A stretch of 16,318 nucleotides of DNA, taken from contig JANBPT010001020.1 of NCBI GenBank assembly GCA_027575765.1, forward strand, positions 1 through 16,318, in the 5' to 3' direction. This document shows, piece by piece, positions 1 to 10,108 of this stretch (its first letter is position 1; the number at the start of each line of letters is the position of its first letter). Both the position numbers and the translations under genes were made by a program. A model generated the notes under the pieces. That model was not told the DNA's origin. It made no database searches and was given only the letters and a program-made list of their open reading frames with translations. The stretch comes from Tieghemiomyces parasiticus (taxonomy: Eukaryota; Kickxellomycota; Dimargaritomycetes; Dimargaritales; Dimargaritaceae).

Positions 1-680
1 ACTAAATCGGCTGATATGTCCTTAACTTCGCAGATCTAACGGGATACGGTGCATCACACATACATATGGCCGCAACTACAATCATTTCACAGAACTAAAC
101 TATGATAACTGCAATTTAAATTGAAACTGACATTTAAACTCTCCTTGGTAGCCTATCGAGCCTAAATATTTTTGTTTTGATCAAAAACTTTGTTGTAACA
201 GCAGGAACCGATATTGAGCGTCACTCGTCGGCTACCGTATATCGTGGGTGGCCTTAACCAGGGGGCCCACGAGCGAGATAAGCTGGTACTCGACATGGGC
301 TAGACCTGACGATCATCTTACTCCACATTGGACAGTGGAACCTGATTAACTTACTGGTTCATACGGGAAAATCGCTAGGACACTTGGATATCTGTATAGA
401 AATCCCTCTAATGACAAATCACTGGACTGCTAGCGGGACTACCGTCAAGAAAAGCTCAACGGCTGGGCAGGAGTACCCCTGTGGCGGGAGCATGCCAGTA
501 ACCGCATAGTATGCCTGTGTTTAGTTAATAGATTGTGGTTTATTAACGTCGTGCGGACGAGTTGCGGGGCGAAGCGAGGCGACAACGCCTTGGATCCTAA
601 CTTGCTAGTCGTTGTGACCGGTATTGGGACTGAATTCTGACACGGTTCCCTCCTTCTCCTGGACGAAGCCAGGCGACAAT
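1..680. other. Intergenic, left edge; no gene seen
   Basis: This is the sequence downstream of the glutamine-synthetase-like gene. Open frames here are short and change strand without any family resemblance or consistent codon use. The only item I would point to is a possible polyadenylation hexamer on the minus strand near 539-544, listed separately. No tRNA, transposon or long repeat was seen. Confidence 0.6.
539..544 (-). terminator. Possible poly(A) signal (AATAAA) for the GS-like gene
   Basis: The minus strand reads AATAAA here, 137 bases past the stop codon of the GS-like gene at 681. That distance is reasonable for a fungal 3' untranslated region. A hexamer can occur by chance and many fungal genes lack a perfect copy, so this is only a candidate. 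Confidence 0.25.
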
Positions 681-2628
681 TTAGATGATTTCCATGTACC
701 GCTTGCGTTCCCAATCGGTCACCGCGTTCTCCCAAAGCTGCCACTCGTGCTCACGGGTGCGGGCGTAGTGATTTACAAAGTCGTCACCAAGGACCTGACG
801 AGCGATGGAATCTGGTGCGCGCATAACCTCGACGGCCTCACGCAGATTGCGGCTGAGCCGCAGACCGTGCGGGTGGTTGGCGTCCGTATCCGCAATGACG
901 CGCGGAGTGCCCTCGTCGAGGCCTTCGACACGCAGAACAGTGGGGATTTGACCCTCCTTAGGGTTCATGGCCTGAAGATCGGGCAAAGGTAGACGGTGGA
1001 GGCGGTGTCGGATGCCCCACAGGCCGCAAGCTAGACAAGCCGCGATGGCCAGGTGGGAGTTAATGTCGGCACCACCGACTCGCATCTCGAGGCGCATGGC
1101 CTTACCGGCCGTTATGAGGCGTTCACGATCGGCCCCGGTTGACTTGGGAGCATCGGCAGGGATCTCGGGGCCAATGACCCGCACGGAGGCGGTGCGTGAC
1201 TCGAACCCCCAGTTTACGTAGACCGGTGCCCAGTATTTACTCACAAAGCGCTTGTAACTGTTGACAGTCGGGGCTAGGAGGGCCAGGATACTGGGCAGGC
1301 CGACCAATAGGCCGGTGAGGAAGGCGGCGAAGGTGTCACTCATACCTGGGATGCGGTGCGGGTCCTTGGGGCTGGGCCGGGCATCTGGGTCGAAGAAGAC
1401 GTTGCTCCCGTCATGGCTGCTGCGCAAGGAGAAGTGCAGGTGGCCGGAGCATCCCGGGAGGTCAGTGTAGGGCTTGGCCATGAAGGACGGGATGACACCG
1501 TACTTGAGACCGAGCTGCTTGACGGTGGTCTTAAAGAGCACCGCTTGGTCACCCATCTGCAAACTCGGGGAGTATACCAGGGCGGCCTCCATGACGCCAG
1601 GGCCTGGGAGGGGGGCGGATGGATAGGAATGATCGGATGGTTAGCAAGCGGCCTCGATGGTTAGAAGAGTGACATTAGTCGGTCGTGGCCATGTTCGGCG
1701 CTGAGAATATCCTAAAATTCCCTTCACCCCCTCCCCGGGCCAGCCTACGAATGTGAGCGGAAGGAAGAACGAAAAATCATACCTGTCTCGGTGTGCAGTC
1801 CCTCGATGGGGACGCGGACGGCCTGGCACCGGTCAAAAATGTCGTTGAAGAATTCCTTCTCGAGGCTGGGCCGGAGCAACGAGTAGCCAAAGTTACCCGG
1901 GGTCATGGGCTCGAGGCCGACGCCCTCTTTCGCGTGGAGAGTCTGTGGGGTCTCCCGATAGCAGTAGAATTCAAACTCAGCGCCTGATAAGGGTTCGAGG
2001 CCCTGGGCCTGGTAATCGTCCACTACCCGGGCCAGTAGGGACCGCGGGCAGACGCTAAGGGGGCGCCCGCGGCTTTCGTAGAACCGCAGTAGGAAGAACG
2101 GAATATTACCCTCAATGCGGCGGTAGGTCGAGAGGTCGGCCTTGGCAATGTAGTCACCGTAGTTCTCTTCGGCCGCGGCGGCGGCGTCGGTCGGCAGGGT
2201 CTCGTCGTGCATATCCCACTTGAAGACGACGCTGCAGAAACCTAATCGGTGGTCAGAGGTGCGGCGACGAGGGGTGGCATTGGAAAGGGCAGTGGTTACA
2301 TTGGGTTGGTCGCCGTCGACAAGTATGCGTCTAGGCTGTCAATGTCAGGTTCGTCATTCCTTCCATATGGCATGGCCGCGCCGATGTGGCCCACGGAGAC
2401 GTCATGTTAATCTTTAGGCTGCCGCCCCTGTCCTCAAGGAAAAGAAAAAAGACAACCTCGCCGAAGTGACCTACCGAAACCGTTCTCCAGACTCGACAGG
2501 AACTTGTCCTTGGTGAGGACCTTTCCGCGCAGAATACCATCAATATCAACGCCGGCGACCTGGACCTTGATGTCATTCTCAAGGAGGGCCGTGGCCTCCT
2601 CGCGATTGCGGGGAATGGGGTGGGCCAT
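681..2628 (-). CDS. Glutamine-synthetase-like ligase (fungal GS I-type), three exons
   Basis: Exons on the minus strand are 2628-2475, 2241-1783 and 1603-681 (stop included), giving 511 residues. The ATG at 2628 starts an N-terminal beta-grasp region with GVDIDGILRGK (about residues 26-36), as expected for the family. Catalytic-domain motifs follow in order: GAEFEF (138-143, metal-binding glutamates), TETGPGV (202-208), GCSGHLHFSL (256-265), NSYKR (319-323), ESRTASVRV (339-347) and the MRVGGAD segment (378-384). The C-terminus (EHEWQLWENAVTDW) matches the style of fungal GS-like proteins. The family joins ammonia or an amine to the gamma-carboxyl of glutamate using ATP, in the cytosol. The substrate here is not certain: canonical GS has PGQ where this has PGV, and the usual ENR is ESR, so a gamma-glutamyl-amine or polyamine ligase is as likely as true glutamine synthetase. 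Both splice junctions keep phase 1, and the family alignment runs straight through them (ENGFG-FCSVVF and TETG-PGVMEA). No frameshift or internal stop. Confidence 0.93.
1604..1782 (-). other. Intron 2 of the GS-like gene (179 bp)
   Basis: The donor is GTATGA after ACA G, and the acceptor is CTCCCAG. There are two CTAACC branch-type motifs on the minus strand; the nearer one, at about 1644-1639, lies some 37 bases from the acceptor. Splicing joins HTETG to PGVMEAAL in phase 1, across the GS active-site signature, so the join is well supported. Confidence 0.9.
2242..2474 (-). other. Intron 1 of the GS-like gene (233 bp)
   Basis: The donor is GTAGGT directly after TTC G, and the acceptor is ...GATTAG. 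A CTGAC branch-type motif lies at 2256-2252, quite close to the acceptor. Splicing joins ENGFG to FCSVVFKWD in phase 1 and restores the domain. Unspliced, exon 1 would read into LRRGC and fail. Confidence 0.85.
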
Positions 2629-3494
2629 GGTGAGGGGTGGGTGAGCTGGGTAAGTGATCAGGTAAATTGGACGGGGTTGAGGGCGTCTACCCAGCAGAGG
2701 GATGAAGGGTGGTGAGTAGGGAATAAATACAGTAGGCGGTGATGGTATAGAAACGGGTAGCGGTTAGGGGCAAGAGAAAGAGAGGACGAGGAGGGGAAAC
2801 TAGGCCAAGGTCCGGTGGTGAAGTCATATGCTGACCTCGGTGGGCCGCTTGGGACTGGCAGATGTATCGAGACACAATAAGAGGCGAGTGATGGTGGGAA
2901 CGGGGTCAGTGTAACCACAGGTTAGGGACAGCAACCGCTTGGGAAGCTGGACGATTTGCACGACCGAATGGCGGCAGGTCGGCAGGCGGCCAAGTCTGTG
3001 CTAGCTACCCGACCACGGTCTTACGGTCCAACAGCTCCGTTTGATACGAGAGGAATGTTAGTGTCAGTCAGTTGAGATTCGCCAGGTTGGCTTAAGAGTC
3101 CAAGGTGGTTCACTGCGCCACCTCATTCCCCCTTCGACGTGTGGCCTCCCCTGCATCAACGAAATTGTGGCCCCTTATTCGCATGCTGCTGCATCTTCTC
3201 CTTGTAGCATTGTCGTTTCGGCAGGGTGGGTAGTATTGATGAATTGATTAAACGAAAAGGAGACAAAGCGCAGTGGTGAATCACACGATGCATGGCACAA
3301 CAGTGTTCATCCGGAGTCGTGGGGCAGGTCAGAGGGAGGTAGAGAAGAACGTTGTGGCCCAGGGGCAGTGGGGCCTAAGAGGACGAAGCGAGGAACTATG
3401 AATATGACTATGGCAGGGGTAGGAACTGATAGCAAAAAGTTGAAATATGGGCCAGGTCAACCAGGAAGGGGAAGTGTGCCGAGGCAGGTCAGAT
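2629..3494. other. Intergenic between the GS-like and tyrosinase genes
   Basis: This 866-base stretch holds the upstream region of the GS-like gene (right of 2628) and the 3' flank of tyrosinase (left of 3495). I see no gene. The part just upstream of the GS start is rich in purine on the plus strand (pyrimidine on the coding strand), which is common in fungal promoters and 5' leaders. An AT-rich TATTTATT on the minus strand near 2721-2728 is the nearest TATA-like element, and it is weak. Confidence 0.55.
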
Positions 3495-4874
3495 CTAATA
3501 CCAGGCCTGGAGGGGAGCCTTGGCAATATATGGCTTGCTGGCGCCGGTGGGGCAGTTGTAGTTGTCGGCGACTTGGACGTAGAGGTCATTATACGCATGG
3601 ATCAGTTTGGCAGCGTCGGCTTCCATCTTTCGCACGGACGGCAGGTCGTAGTTCATGCGCTCGAGGTACTCTTTAGGGATGGGGCTCGGGATCTGGAGAC
3701 TGCGAGACGCGAGGTTGTTGGGCATCTGCTGACGGTCGGTGTAGTTGTTGTACAGGATGTCCCAGTGCTGGCGGTAGTTGGTGCCACCGATGGCGAAGAT
3801 GGGCCGCCCGTTGGTACCAGCGGCCTTGTCCGCTTGGTCAACCGCGGCCGAGGGTAGGTCCTGGGCCAGGGAGGCGGTGTCGTCGCGACGGGAAGGTGGG
3901 GCGCGTCTGGGACTAGGTGCGGTCGCATTGGAGGGAACGGGGACACTGGTCGCAATGCCCGTCCCCTGCACCATTGAGCTGTCGGAATAGCGGTAGCAGA
4001 GTTGCGGGTTATTCAGGCGCATCACATCGCGGACCAGGACGTTCGGGTACTCCGGCAGGCTATCGGTAAGCCGTGCCTGGGTGCCGTCCAAGTTGGTGCC
4101 GTTGTAGGCCCACCTGGTAGCCGAGTTTTTGGACTGCCACTCGAACCACAGCTTGTCCAAGAAGGCGTGGTGCAGCCAAAATATGGGATCGTTGGGGCTG
4201 GCCATGTCGAACATGTCACCGCCGATAAAGGCATGCACGATGCCGTGTGGGGCGCGTTCGATGGCATTCCACCATACGGCGTAGTCGTCCGTGTCGCGAG
4301 CGGTCTGTTCGAGGTACTCTGGGGGGAAGATGGGCCCCAGGAAGGTGTTATCGTTCCACTCACGGTTGAGACAATGCAAGCGGGTGCCATTCATCTCGTT
4401 GAGTACGGCCCAATTGGCGAACACGCCGTCGGACACGCAGTGAGTGTCGGGCACGCCATTGTGGCCAAAGGTCGACCACACGGGACTATCGGATGGCCGC
4501 TGGGAGTCAATGCTCCAGTCCCAATAGGGTAGCGCTACGGATGGGTCAATGGCCTGCAGCTCCACCTCGAAGGCGCGGAGGAATTGGCGGTGGAAAGGGA
4601 AGAACGCTGGGTGGGTGTGGGCCGCTGCCGCCGCGTCCAAGTGGAGCTTAACGAAGTTGTCGTACTTGGTGGGGTGGGCGCCCTCGTTCAGCTTGCGGAC
4701 GGCGTTCACGAACCGGTTGATCTCGCCGTTGTCGAGCTGACGCCACTCCTTGCGCTGATGGATCTTTTTACAGTGGGACGAACGCTCATGTGGGTAATGG
4801 TTACTTGTAGGGCACTGGGCGGTCCCAACGGCGACCAGGCAGGTCAGGGCGACGGCAAAAAGGGATACTTTCAT
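3495..4874 (-). CDS. Secreted tyrosinase (type 3 copper polyphenol oxidase)
   Basis: Intronless, 459 residues from the ATG at 4874. An in-frame upstream ATG at 4979 exists, but starting at 4874 puts a good signal peptide at the N-terminus (residues 1 to about 19, MKVSLFAVALTCLVAVGTA), so I prefer it. The CuA site has H78, H86 and H95 (the last in FFPFHRQF). The CuB site has H210, H214 and H236, within PHGIVH and NDPIFWLHHAFLD; the second match fits the family pattern D-P-x-F-...-H-x3-D. Glu206, four residues before H210, matches the position of the water-holding glutamate of plant enzymes. The family oxidises monophenols and o-diphenols to quinones, leading to melanin or cross-linking. Four N-glycosylation sequons (N162, N258, N316, N377) fit a secreted protein. 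A Pro/Ser/Arg-rich linker (about 303-332) contains two dibasic pairs (R323-R324, R329-R330) and separates the catalytic domain from a conserved-looking C-terminal part (about 358-443). Position 84 is Ala, so the His-Cys thioether typical of many fungal tyrosinases is absent. Confidence 0.95.
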   Translation of the reverse strand: MKVSLFAVALTCLVAVGTAQCPTSNHYPHERSSHCKKIHQRKEWRQLDNGEINRFVNAVRKLNEGAHPTKYDNFVKLHLDAAAAAHTHPAFFPFHRQFLRAFEVELQAIDPSVALPYWDWSIDSQRPSDSPVWSTFGHNGVPDTHCVSDGVFANWAVLNEMNGTRLHCLNREWNDNTFLGPIFPPEYLEQTARDTDDYAVWWNAIERAPHGIVHAFIGGDMFDMASPNDPIFWLHHAFLDKLWFEWQSKNSATRWAYNGTNLDGTQARLTDSLPEYPNVLVRDVMRLNNPQLCYRYSDSSMVQGTGIATSVPVPSNATAPSPRRAPPSRRDDTASLAQDLPSAAVDQADKAAGTNGRPIFAIGGTNYRQHWDILYNNYTDRQQMPNNLASRSLQIPSPIPKEYLERMNYDLPSVRKMEADAAKLIHAYNDLYVQVADNYNCPTGASKPYIAKAPLQAWY

Positions 4875-7800
4875 CGTGGAGAGTCGGCGAGGAGAGGTGT
4901 AGCTAGGGGGAACAAAGTACAATACCTTAGATATCGTGATCGGTTGCGTATCTCTAATCGGACGAGAAGGATTCGACACGGTTCAAAATTTAGAGGTCGA
5001 TGGGACCGTCCTTGTATCGTGAAAGTAAGCGGAGGGGTGGTTAACCATGCGTCGGAAGATATGGGTAGAGGAAATGGATAACGGTGCAGTTTCAAGAGTG
5101 AGCTATAACGTTTGGTATGCGAAGTCAGATGAAAAATGACATGGAAGCGAACCAAGTTAGAGCTAAGCGAGTGCCAATAAGCGAACGTGTACAACTACCT
5201 GTTAGGGGCGGAGCGCCCCGCACCGAATTTATACTTCGCAATTCGGATGTGCAGGGGCGAAGGTTAAATCGGGGGGATAATTACCTTCAATCGCAACGTT
5301 CCCCCTATTTACCCTTAGGCACCAATGACTCCACTCACTTCCATATCTCCTTAATGTTTGGGAGCAGGGAGTATTAGGCTCCAAAAGTGCGTGCGTACAG
5401 GTTACCCGGCGGAGGGGCGCGATAACGTCCCTGAGTAAATGGCTGGGTTACGGAGGAGGGGGGTGCCTTCCACCATTGCACGATGCCCCGACCCAAATAG
5501 GCCCTAGGAGCCGAGACAATAAGGTGAAACCCCGCACCTTAAGGGTGCCCCTATTGACCGAACCGGCATCATGGCCCCTTGGTTGCTGAACTACGATGGC
5601 CAGGGTAGAACGACCCAGTGATGAGGTGTAGTATATGACGCATATCCGCTCACTGTCCCCTGATTAGCCACCGCTGCACGTCTAGCTTCCTTGGCACACG
5701 TTGGCTGTCCCCTCTCAGCTCTGCATGTCGAACCGTTTCGCCCTTCAGTACCATGCACAAGAGCCAAGGCGCCAGTGGTCATGCACCTGCGGTAGGCCTT
5801 CGTACGTCGCCAAGCAATGGCGGAAGACGCAAGGGGTCGACTTCAGTGTACATAGCCTCCATTCTCCCCCTCTTTAGGACATCGCTTTAGCACACTCAAG
5901 AGACGGTGTGTTTGCTGTTAAACATTGACCATTGTAGGGTCTAGTAGGTGCGGATCAATGAGCAAATGGGTGGCTTACATAATTACTGGCCCTGATACTG
6001 TTAAACCTCCTGATTCCTTCGTTTCGTTCCACCCGGCAACTGTCCTATCAACGTGCCCTTCTTACCAACATATACCGGACCGTCGGGCGGTAACATATCC
6101 AAGCGGCCTTCGACATTCCCCCTCCCTCCTGGGCGGTAGCTACACGCCCAACTGCAACCGTTGGTCGAACTTCACCAGGCGGACCTAACGTCAACGGCAC
6201 ATGGTATCGAGTGGCCAACCCATAGGGATTGGGCAAGGTTCAGAGCCACACACAACCACATTGAAGCCTCATTTAAACAGCTACATTGGTACGGGGCCCT
6301 ACACTTTTCGCCCAGGTCGGGGGCAGAATGAGTTTCGAGGCTCCCCCGCGGAATTTTCATCGCGCGTTGGTCCGAAACACCGACGCTCGCGCTTTACTGG
6401 GTGCCCCTCAACCTCTGCGCTGAGACCTAGAGAATACAATACTCCGATCGGCCGGCTTGGCCTACTCCACCCCGCATAGGTACGACCAGGGGCAGTTCTA
6501 GGGGCAACGCAAATGGTCCGAGCATGTTAGTGCAAGCTGTAAGCCCCGTTAATTTTGCTTGATGGGCAGGATTACTCTGTAGTATCATCCATATCGTTTT
6601 TACGATTACCAAATAGAAATTCGCTTGTTTGTAAGGCCCGCAGAGCATCCAGCTCTTACTATTTTACCGGAATAGTTGCTCCCGTCTCTTCGACCCGGAC
6701 CACCACTTATGGGTGGGGCGGAGGCTGTAGTACAATTTACAAAATGGTGGCACCGGGCGCCGCACAGGTAAGGCATGGCGCTACGCCCTCATCCGATAGT
6801 AATCTCCCACGTCGCCCCTGTTAGGCGCCTCCTGGCTAGTTCACTCTGCAACGAGGACCTGGCCTAATGATGGTACTCCCTTGCGCCAAGTGCATACCTA
6901 TCATTAAGAAGGAGAAGGGGATAGGCGTGTCGAAGCCATGTCATCTGTATGGCGCTGACGTGGGAAGCAATAGGTTGTACAGTCCATGGCTTCAGTTCGC
7001 CGCGTTCATTCTATGTATGGCGCCATGCTGCTTATCCTTTCTATGAAGATCAAGGTTTCCATGCGGCGCGCCCCGGGCCGCTCTAAAAATAGTTGTGACG
7101 GGTAATAGACACGCGGTGGCTACTGGTGAATGTCGTCTGTACTAGATGGTTCATGTCCTTGGGCGCCGCGTCCAGTATTCCCGAAGGCGTTACGTAATGC
7201 ACTACGGGACCCTCTAACATTGTATTACGAAGATTTGAAATGACACCTTTCCCTCTTCCATCGAAATATCCTTGAAACATATTACGTTGGCCCTGCCTTG
7301 ACTTATGCGTCGCTGTAAGTGGTATGATCCCCATCGGTCCAACTGTTACCCGATCGAAAGTTTACTGGCTATGCATTGTATCAGTGCCTGTCCGATGCTG
7401 TAAACCCTTGTCAGCCCCTTACCAACTCCGTTATGCAGGCCCAATCGAAAGGCTTAAGAGCAGGCTGTGGTAGTTCGAGACCCCAAGGGCCGCTTTATTC
7501 CAAGAGAGTCGCAAGATAGAAAAAGACTTTAGTGGTTTAGGGCCATTGGCTTATATAGCCGGGAGATATGTTTGCAGTCGGGTTTCGGTTTGGTGGGTTT
7601 CGGCGGGGAGTCACAAGGAGTTGGCGAGATTTCGTGAATCCCTTGGACCGGCCAATTGTTGGCGCGGTCGTTGCTGCAAGGCGTCATCGTGGCTTGCAGG
7701 ATCCTGCGGTCGTCAGCCTTTGGATGCTGACAGCAGGTCATGAGACTTTTGAGGAGTATCGTCACTAACCGAGTCCGCTGGCGGAGCAGCGAAAGTAAGG

Positions 7801-8881
7801 GGTAGGTGTTCTCCATCCCATCCTTTGCACCGCTGTCCACCCAAAATGTCTTGAGTTTCATAGTGCTCCATTTTCTACTTCTTGGACCGGCTTCCTTACT
7901 CTGAGCTTCGCCACGGGCGGTAGTTTCACTATTTTAAGCTTACTTTGCGAGCCCTGTCGGAGCCTGGCACCTCTAAAAGGTCGGGGAGGGCCCTCCGTAC
8001 TGAGGTAGAGTTATATACCCTAAAAGGACTGCTATTTATATTTTTATTCATGTCATCTGGCAAATAAAGCGTCCCCGGCCTCGAAAAGCCACTTACCTGT
8101 CACGAGCTTCCGTTCTGGTTGGTAAGTAAAGATTATCCGAGCGGAAGCATCGTTCTTCGTGAGTGGTGGCCGCAGTCCCCATGTCATAGGCAAAGGTTAC
8201 CGAGAAGAAATTAAAGGCCAATAGCCAATGAATTAATAGACTAAAGAACTGAACGGCTTACTAAAATCGGAATGTGTTAAGTGGGGAGGGTTGGTTGATT
8301 GTGTGATAGATGCCGTTTATTGCGAAGTGACCTCGAAGGGCCGTTTATACTTGAAGGATGTCCGGCATCCTTCGTAGCGGTTACCGCTGGGATTAGGAGG
8401 AACCCCAAAGGGCGACAGTGGGAGGCGGGGCTAGCACCTAGGCGGAATATGAAGACAGCAGTGAGGTTTCCGGATCAACAAGGTGAGCAGATTAATGGAA
8501 GGTAGGTCCTAAAAGGATAATGTGTATGTCGAATAAGAGAAGATAGGTAGGGAAAGTGGACGGAGGTGTCATAATTGATCGGATCAGTAGTTTTGGGCAT
8601 GACACCTAACGAGTGAAAGCATTACACCTTGACTCCAGCCAATCAATGAGATCCATCGCGTTTAAAGCCAAGAGCAAAAAAAAAAAGTTACACCTGGCAC
8701 TGTACCACTATGAATAGTGGTTCTGGTAGGCATCCTCGAACTCGCCCAGGGTAGGAGTTTCGCCCGATTCACTCCTTCACGTTGCCCCAGAGCTGCATTC
8801 CATGACGGTGATCTTTTCTAGTTGCTAGATATTCTACCACTGCCCTTTTACACTTCGCCTTCACACCGCTCTCTGTACAGT
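4875..8881. other. 4.0 kb intergenic region, no supported gene
   Basis: The left end is the upstream region of tyrosinase; I see no clear TATA box there. The right end leads into the unrecognised plus-strand gene. Open frames in between reach only about 60-110 codons, lie on both strands over the same DNA, and show no domain, signal peptide or splice-linked series that I can recognise. One run of eleven A lies at 8676-8686. No tRNA (no convincing A- and B-box pair), terminal repeats or transposase was seen. A small or fast-evolving gene could be missed by eye. Confidence 0.5.
8676..8686 (+). repeat. Poly-A run (11 A)
   Basis: A run of eleven A lies about 200 bases upstream of the start of the unrecognised gene. 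Poly(dA:dT) tracts often sit in nucleosome-depleted fungal promoters, so it may belong to that promoter. This rests on position only. Confidence 0.7.
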
Positions 8882-10108
8882 ATGGAATTTACCAAGCGTA
8901 AGCGCACGCTGCCCGAGGTCGTGTCTTTCAATAACCCGCTAGGTGAGGGCGATCAGGGTCTGCGGCGTCCGCTGGCTGGCGGCAGCAAGTCCGAGTACAA
9001 ACAATTTATGGTAGGTGTTGACTTTGTTACGGGAATCAGTGAATGCAACAAGACCAGGATGGTCCAATTATCCCGGTCCACCCAAACAAATTCCTCAAGG
9101 GAGGCGTTTAGATGTCTTAACCCACTCATCTTTACTCTGGTACCTGATACTTTCCACCCACAGTCTTCCAAAATTTCGAAGCTAAAGGGCGAAGCTCAGA
9201 CCCCCGCTGTACCCCTAACCCGAAAAGAGGCGGACGAAGAAGCGTAAGAACATCTCTAAACCTCCAGGCCGTTGGTAGTTGAGGCACCCGAGCTGCCCTT
9301 GGGCATCCGCTTTTAATGTTCCAAGGGCTGCGCTCCATTTAGGCGCAGGGTTTCCAACTAGAGGCCTCTGGGCAAGTACGCCGGACCCCTCCCGACACAT
9401 ACTAATCTACCTCCAAACCGCTACCCCAACACTATAATTCATGACTGAACCACGCCGCTAGCATCAATCTCCTCAAAGATCGCGAGCTAGATTCCATCCT
9501 GAAGGACCCCCAGCTGATCCGCAAGTGTATTGAGGAGAGCGTACCAGGGAACCCACGGAAGAAGGCCATCAAGGAGCGCTTAGTCGACATGGGGGTCCGC
9601 AAGGCCCGGTTGAGCCGTTTGCCCAACCACCGGTACCGCGAAGTGACTAACAAGCGTTATACCGGATACAAGAAGGAGCTCGAAGTAGTAAGTGTTATTG
9701 GACTGGTATTTTCCTTTCAGTTTGCTGCCCGACCCAGTCCTCTTTCGGTCTTAACACAGCTATATAGATGCATGCTGCCATGGGCATCAACTACCAAGCG
9801 ACCTGTCAACGTGAACTCTATGGTTCGATATCTAACCCCTTCCCTTCAAATGCATTATGTATCGCCCCGGCCCAACCGCCCCGCGTTCTGTCGCCGAATT
9901 CCTCTGCTCCTGCCACCAGGCGCGAGAGTCAGGAAACTATACCAAGGCTCTACACGACCAGTTGCAGAAGAAGCACCATATCAAACCCAAAGTCAAATCC
10001 CAGCCCAAAGTGCAGCCCCGGGTACACAACACCAACGTACAGGAGCGGTCGGGCGAACTGCGGGTATCGAAGGACTTCATCAACAGTATCAACGGTAGCG
10101 GCCATTAG
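8882..10108 (+). CDS. Unrecognised basic, probably nuclear protein; four exons
   Basis: Proposed exons are 8882-9010, 9164-9243, 9462-9687 and 9920-10108 (stop included), giving about 207 residues. The phases agree at every join: exon 1 ends in phase 0 (YKQFM then SSKISKLK), exon 2 ends two bases into an Ala codon that exon 3 completes (EADEEA-INLLKD), and exon 3 ends in phase 0 (KKELEV then ARESGN). All junctions are GT-AG with good donors (GTAGGT, GTAAGA, GTAAGT). The protein starts with a basic patch, FTKRKR, that resembles a nuclear localisation signal. It then has a charged helical stretch (about 60-145) rich in Lys, Arg, Glu and Leu, and ends in a Lys/Gln/Val-rich tail (KKHHIKPKVKSQPKV). 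No membrane segment or signal peptide. I do not recognise the family; size, charge and helical pattern would suit a nuclear or nucleolar RNA- or chromatin-associated protein, which is an inference. Least certain is the last intron: a donor three bases earlier (9685) would drop one Val. Confidence 0.75.
9011..9163 (+). other. Intron 1 of the unrecognised gene (153 bp)
   Basis: The donor is GTAGGT after TTT ATG, and the acceptor is CCACCCACAG. An earlier GTGAGG at 8943 would put the second exon out of frame, so the later donor is chosen. Confidence 0.75.
9244..9461 (+). other. Intron 2 of the unrecognised gene (218 bp)
   Basis: The donor is GTAAGA after GAA GC, and the acceptor is CGCCGCTAG. 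A CTGAAC motif near 9444 is a possible branch point. Without splicing, exon 2 stops at once (GCG TAA). With it, an acidic run joins smoothly to a long open helical segment. Confidence 0.75.
9688..9919 (+). other. Intron 3 of the unrecognised gene (232 bp)
   Basis: The donor is GTAAGT after GAA GTA, and the acceptor is a pyrimidine-rich stretch ending TGCCACCAG. A CTAAC motif lies near 9832. The nearer acceptor TTTCAG at 9720 would leave an intron of only 33 bases and a poor frame, so the longer intron is preferred. A small extra exon around 9769-9820 cannot be ruled out. Confidence 0.6.

Noticed and set aside
3662..4322. A 12-base repeat (TCGAGGTACTCT at about 3660 and 4310) encoding EYLE twice in the tyrosinase
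   Set aside because: The shared stretch is too short to show internal duplication. Similar short matches are expected by chance, and the flanking residues differ.
681..4874. A metabolic cluster of the GS-like gene and tyrosinase
   Set aside because: They share a strand and are adjacent, but no regulator, transporter or linking pathway is visible, and the 866-base gap holds nothing else. Adjacency alone is not enough.
4875..4979. In-frame N-terminal extension of 35 residues on the tyrosinase
   Set aside because: The downstream ATG at 4874 begins a typical signal peptide. The extension would bury it, and its composition is not coding-like.
7460..7490. A B-box-like GTTCGAGACC suggesting a tRNA
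   Set aside because: No matching A-box and no cloverleaf pairing in the 70 bases around it.
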